In this document: piece by piece, positions 61,938 to 64,000 of the stretch
Layout: every line of letters starts with the position of its first letter
How positions within the stretch are numbered: the stretch's first letter is position 1
From: Sorangium cellulosum
Lineage (GTDB): Bacteria > Myxococcota_A > Polyangia > Polyangiales > Polyangiaceae
Direction: 5' to 3'
NCBI RefSeq assembly: GCF_002950945.1
Contig: NZ_CP012673.1
Coordinates: 4,153,001-4,217,000, forward strand
Length of the DNA: 64,000 bases
Program-made: the position numbers and the translations under genes
Notes under the pieces: generated by a model
What the model saw: only the letters and a program-made list of their open reading frames with translations
Told to the model about the DNA's origin: nothing
Databases searched by the model: none

Positions 61938-62390
61938 AAGTCTCTCCGGTGTGGAGCTGCCCGCTCCTCGGCAGCGTGCGTCGCACGCGCGCCGGAGCCC
62001 CAGGACAATTGTATCCTGCATGACGGAGCCGCGAGAATGCAAGCAGTATGTAAGTAGTTTTTACGTTCGCAGCCACGAGCGTGACAGCGCGGTCTTCTGT
62101 GTCGGGCAAGCGCCCCACTCACCGGAGTGCGCCCCTCTGTCGTGTCGTGTGGCATCGTGCGATACCGTATGTCCACAGGCACCCCCGCGCGCTCAGGCGC
62201 GCAATTGTGCACCTCCTGCGGCGATCCCGCAGGCACCCTCTCGATCACAAAGGCCCCGGGTATCTCACCGGCCTATCGAGCCCCTGACTCTCACGCTTCG
62301 TATCGCGCATCTCCCTCGGGGAGAGCGGAGCTCGGAGAGTGTGTTGACGTCTTGCGCGCGGGCGGCCGCAGCCCTGGGGCGTCGTGTTGC
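61938..62390. other. Intergenic region, no gene recognised
   Basis: About 450 bp upstream of the PAS-STAS gene. No coding frame, hairpin or dyad could be supported. Confidence 0.45.
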
Positions 62391-63032
62391 CTATTTCTGC
62401 CCGGCCAGCGCGAGTCGGACGCCGAGCAGGATGAAGACGGCGCCGGTCGCCCGATCGAGGGGGCGCGCCCAGCGAGTCCGTCGCGCGAGCACCCCGCGCA
62501 CCGACCCTGCGAGGATCCCCACGAGGCCGTTCACGAGCGTCCCCGTGATGCAGAATGTCGTCCCCAGCAAGAGGAACTGGAGCGCGACCGGGCCATGGTC
62601 GGCGCTGACGAACTGGGGGACGAACGCGAGGAAGAACAGCGCGACCTTCGGGTTCAGCACGCTGGTCATCACGGCGCGCCAGAGGACGCCGTCCCTCGGC
62701 GCAACAGGGAGGTTCGGCGGCGATGGCGCCGCGGATGGATCAGCGGGCGAGAGCAGCGCCCTGACGCCGAGGTAGACCAGATAGGCCGCACCGGCGTACT
62801 TCACGACGGAGAACGCGAGCGCCGACGATACCAGGAGGGCCGACAGCCCCGCGGCCGCGGCCGCCGTATGGACGAGCCCCCCGGCGCCGATCCCGAGCGC
62901 CGCGAGCACGCCGCTCCGTCGACCCGCGCTGGTCCCCGCGGCGAAGACGAACATCATGTCCGGCCCCGGGGTGAGGTTGAGCGCGAGCCCGGTCACGACG
63001 AACAACCCGAAGAGCGTGGGATCGACGAGCAT
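62391..63032 (-). CDS. LysE/RhtB-family amino-acid exporter
   Basis: Inner-membrane exporter of 213 residues with six hydrophobic segments. LFVVTGLALNLTPGPDMMFVFAAGTSAGRRSGVLAALGIGAGGLVHT near the N-terminus contains the PGPDM signature of LysE/RhtB transporters, and VMTSVLNPKVALFFLAFVPQFV is the second conserved block. ATG 63032 has GGGAGAAG upstream, so the longer frame from 63272 is not used. Likely exports amino acids or homoserine lactone-like compounds; no linked regulator. Confidence 0.92.
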   Translation of the reverse strand: MLVDPTLFGLFVVTGLALNLTPGPDMMFVFAAGTSAGRRSGVLAALGIGAGGLVHTAAAAAGLSALLVSSALAFSVVKYAGAAYLVYLGVRALLSPADPSAAPSPPNLPVAPRDGVLWRAVMTSVLNPKVALFFLAFVPQFVSADHGPVALQFLLLGTTFCITGTLVNGLVGILAGSVRGVLARRTRWARPLDRATGAVFILLGVRLALAGQK

Positions 63033-63156
63033 GCTGGTCTTCTCCCAGAAATACCACTCTTCTCCACATCGCGCCCGCGAGTCGAGAGCCCGCTGGGCGG
63101 CAGGCCTCCAGGAGGACAGGGCGCGCGGAGGCGCGCCCGGCCGGAGCTCTCGCCCC

Positions 63157-63297
63157 TCAGGCGGGCCTGAACCGCAGCGGGAGCTCCAGCACGCCGTTCG
63201 TCTGGTTCGACGCCTGGGGCACGACCTCACCGGCGATCTCGAAGCTCTCCCAGCGCTCGACGAGGGCCGCAAGGGCCTCCTGCAGCTCGATCTGCGC
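63157..63297 (-). pseudogene. 3' remnant of a cytochrome P450-like gene
   Basis: Forty-six minus-strand codons, AQIELQEALAALVERW then ESFEIAGEVVPQASNQ and TNGVLELPLRFRPA-stop, resemble the last segment of bacterial P450s (post-heme helix L and C-terminal beta strand: ...ALxxLxxRWxxFEIAG...xxGVxELPLRF). The heme-Cys region is absent: the similarity ends exactly where the crotonyl-CoA reductase fragment on the other strand begins. P450 identity is by eye. Confidence 0.45.
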
Positions 63298-63298
63298 G

Positions 63299-63925
63299 GT
63301 GTGCGGCTCCGACGCGGCGGGCGTCGTGTGGGCGGTCGGCAGCATGGTCAAGCGATGGCGCGTCGGCGACGAGGTCATCGTGCTGGGCAGCCAGGATGAC
63401 GGCGAGGACGAGGAGTGCAACGGCGGTGATCCGCTGCTCTCTCCGACGCAGCGGATATGGGGATACGAGACGCCCCATGGCTCCTTCGCCCAGTTCACGG
63501 TGGTGAAGGGGCGGCAGCTGCTCGCGCGACCCCGGGGCCTCACCTGGGCAGAGAGCGCCTGTTATCTCGCCTCGCTGGCGACGTCGTACCGCATGCTGTT
63601 CGGGCACGCCCCGCACACCCTGCGGCCGGGGCAGAACGTGCTCGTCTGGGGCGCGGCCGGCGGGCTGGGCTCGATGGCTGTCCAGCTGGTCGCCGCGACG
63701 GGAGCGAACGCGATCGGCGTGATCTCGGACGAGAAGAAGCGCGATTTCGTCATGTCCCTGGGCGCCAAGGGCGTCATCAACCGCACCCAGTTCAGGTGCT
63801 GGGGGCCGCTGCGCTCGCTCGACGACGCGGCTTACGCGGAGTACATGAGCGAGGTGCGTCGCTTCGGTAACATGGCCGCGCTCGTCCAGGCCAGGGCCGC
63901 GGGCATGCGCTCGCGCGAAAAATAA
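63299..63925 (+). pseudogene. ccr: Internal fragment of crotonyl-CoA carboxylase/reductase
   Basis: The frame VCGSDAAGVVWAVGSMVKRWRVGDEV... QDDGEDEECNGGDPLLSPTQRIWGYETPHGSFAQF... VLVWGAAGGLGSMAVQLVAATGANAIGVISDEKKRDFVMSLGAKGVINRTQFRCWG is the unmistakable middle of Ccr (ethylmalonyl-CoA synthesis). About 120-130 N-terminal residues and roughly 190 C-terminal residues of a normal enzyme (about 440) are missing; the frame ends FGNMAALVQARAAGMRSREK. The NADPH-binding AAGGLGS loop survives, but the enzyme cannot be functional. Confidence 0.85.
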
Positions 63926-64000
63926 GCCCCACGGTAACTCGCCCGTCGCGAGGTAACACTCGTGTCGATCTCCGGTCTCCGGTCCTCTCCGGCGACGGCG

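Overview
The window looks like chromosomal DNA of a large-genome myxobacterium of the Sorangium/Polyangium type. The evidence is very high GC with extreme third-position bias (hence many long antisense shadow frames), myxobacterial Cys-rich disulfide repeats (CGxG...CDDGN...GDGC), many secreted lipoproteins with Gly/Ser-rich linkers, a Ser/Thr kinase fused to a formylglycine-generating-enzyme-like domain, an FHA-sigma54 activator, several ECF sigma factors, a glucuronoyl esterase and a DUF4423-type remnant. No rRNA, complete tRNA, CRISPR array or prophage was seen.

Layout. 0-9.7 kb: TetR/Rossmann-protein pair with tandem palindromic operators; HExxH lipoprotein; LysR/SDR divergent pair with a perfect operator dyad; two gene remnants abutting at about 6006; secreted protein with a C-terminal carbohydrate-binding-like domain; duplicated DoxX-like membrane protein. 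10-14.8 kb: APH-type phosphotransferase, FG-GAP lipoprotein, quinone oxidoreductase and Rrf2 regulator. 15-19.4 kb: outer-membrane porin-like protein, then an aromatic cassette (MFS transporter, FAD hydroxylase, DUF3237). 19.5-27.2 kb: surface and secreted proteins (CE1-type esterase, disulfide-repeat protein with a frameshift, Kelch protein, small Cys-rich lipoprotein).

27.5-39.5 kb is an accessory, mobile-element-rich zone. It holds an IS21 remnant with its terminal repeats, an intact IS21-type element with an extra zinc-ribbon gene, an ISKra4-type element with recognisable inverted ends that cut the 3' end of a secreted ConA-like gene, an intact paralogue of that gene, a sigma-factor-like gene with a regularly spaced palindrome array upstream, a PixA/AidA-like gene and an unknown protein with a GSCGS motif. 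Several of these genes look less GC-rich than the core genes.

39.5-57.4 kb is mostly regulatory: FHA-sigma54 activator plus kinase, AraC/SDR pair with a 9-bp operator dyad, STAS-like protein, ECF sigma factor plus glutathione transferase, HxlR/imine-reductase-like pair, CE15 glucuronoyl esterase operon, ECF sigma/FecR operon, membrane protein, and a frameshifted gene resembling by eye the SARA C-terminal domain. 57.6-64 kb: PilZ protein, a large head-to-head inverted repeat, PAS-PAS-STAS sensor, LysE exporter, and a junction joining a P450-like 3' end to an internal crotonyl-CoA reductase fragment.

Two themes recur. One is small regulator/oxidoreductase pairs sharing a divergent promoter that carries a visible dyad. 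The other is decay: at least ten truncated, deleted or frameshifted genes. All function calls are by eye from motifs; no database search was run.
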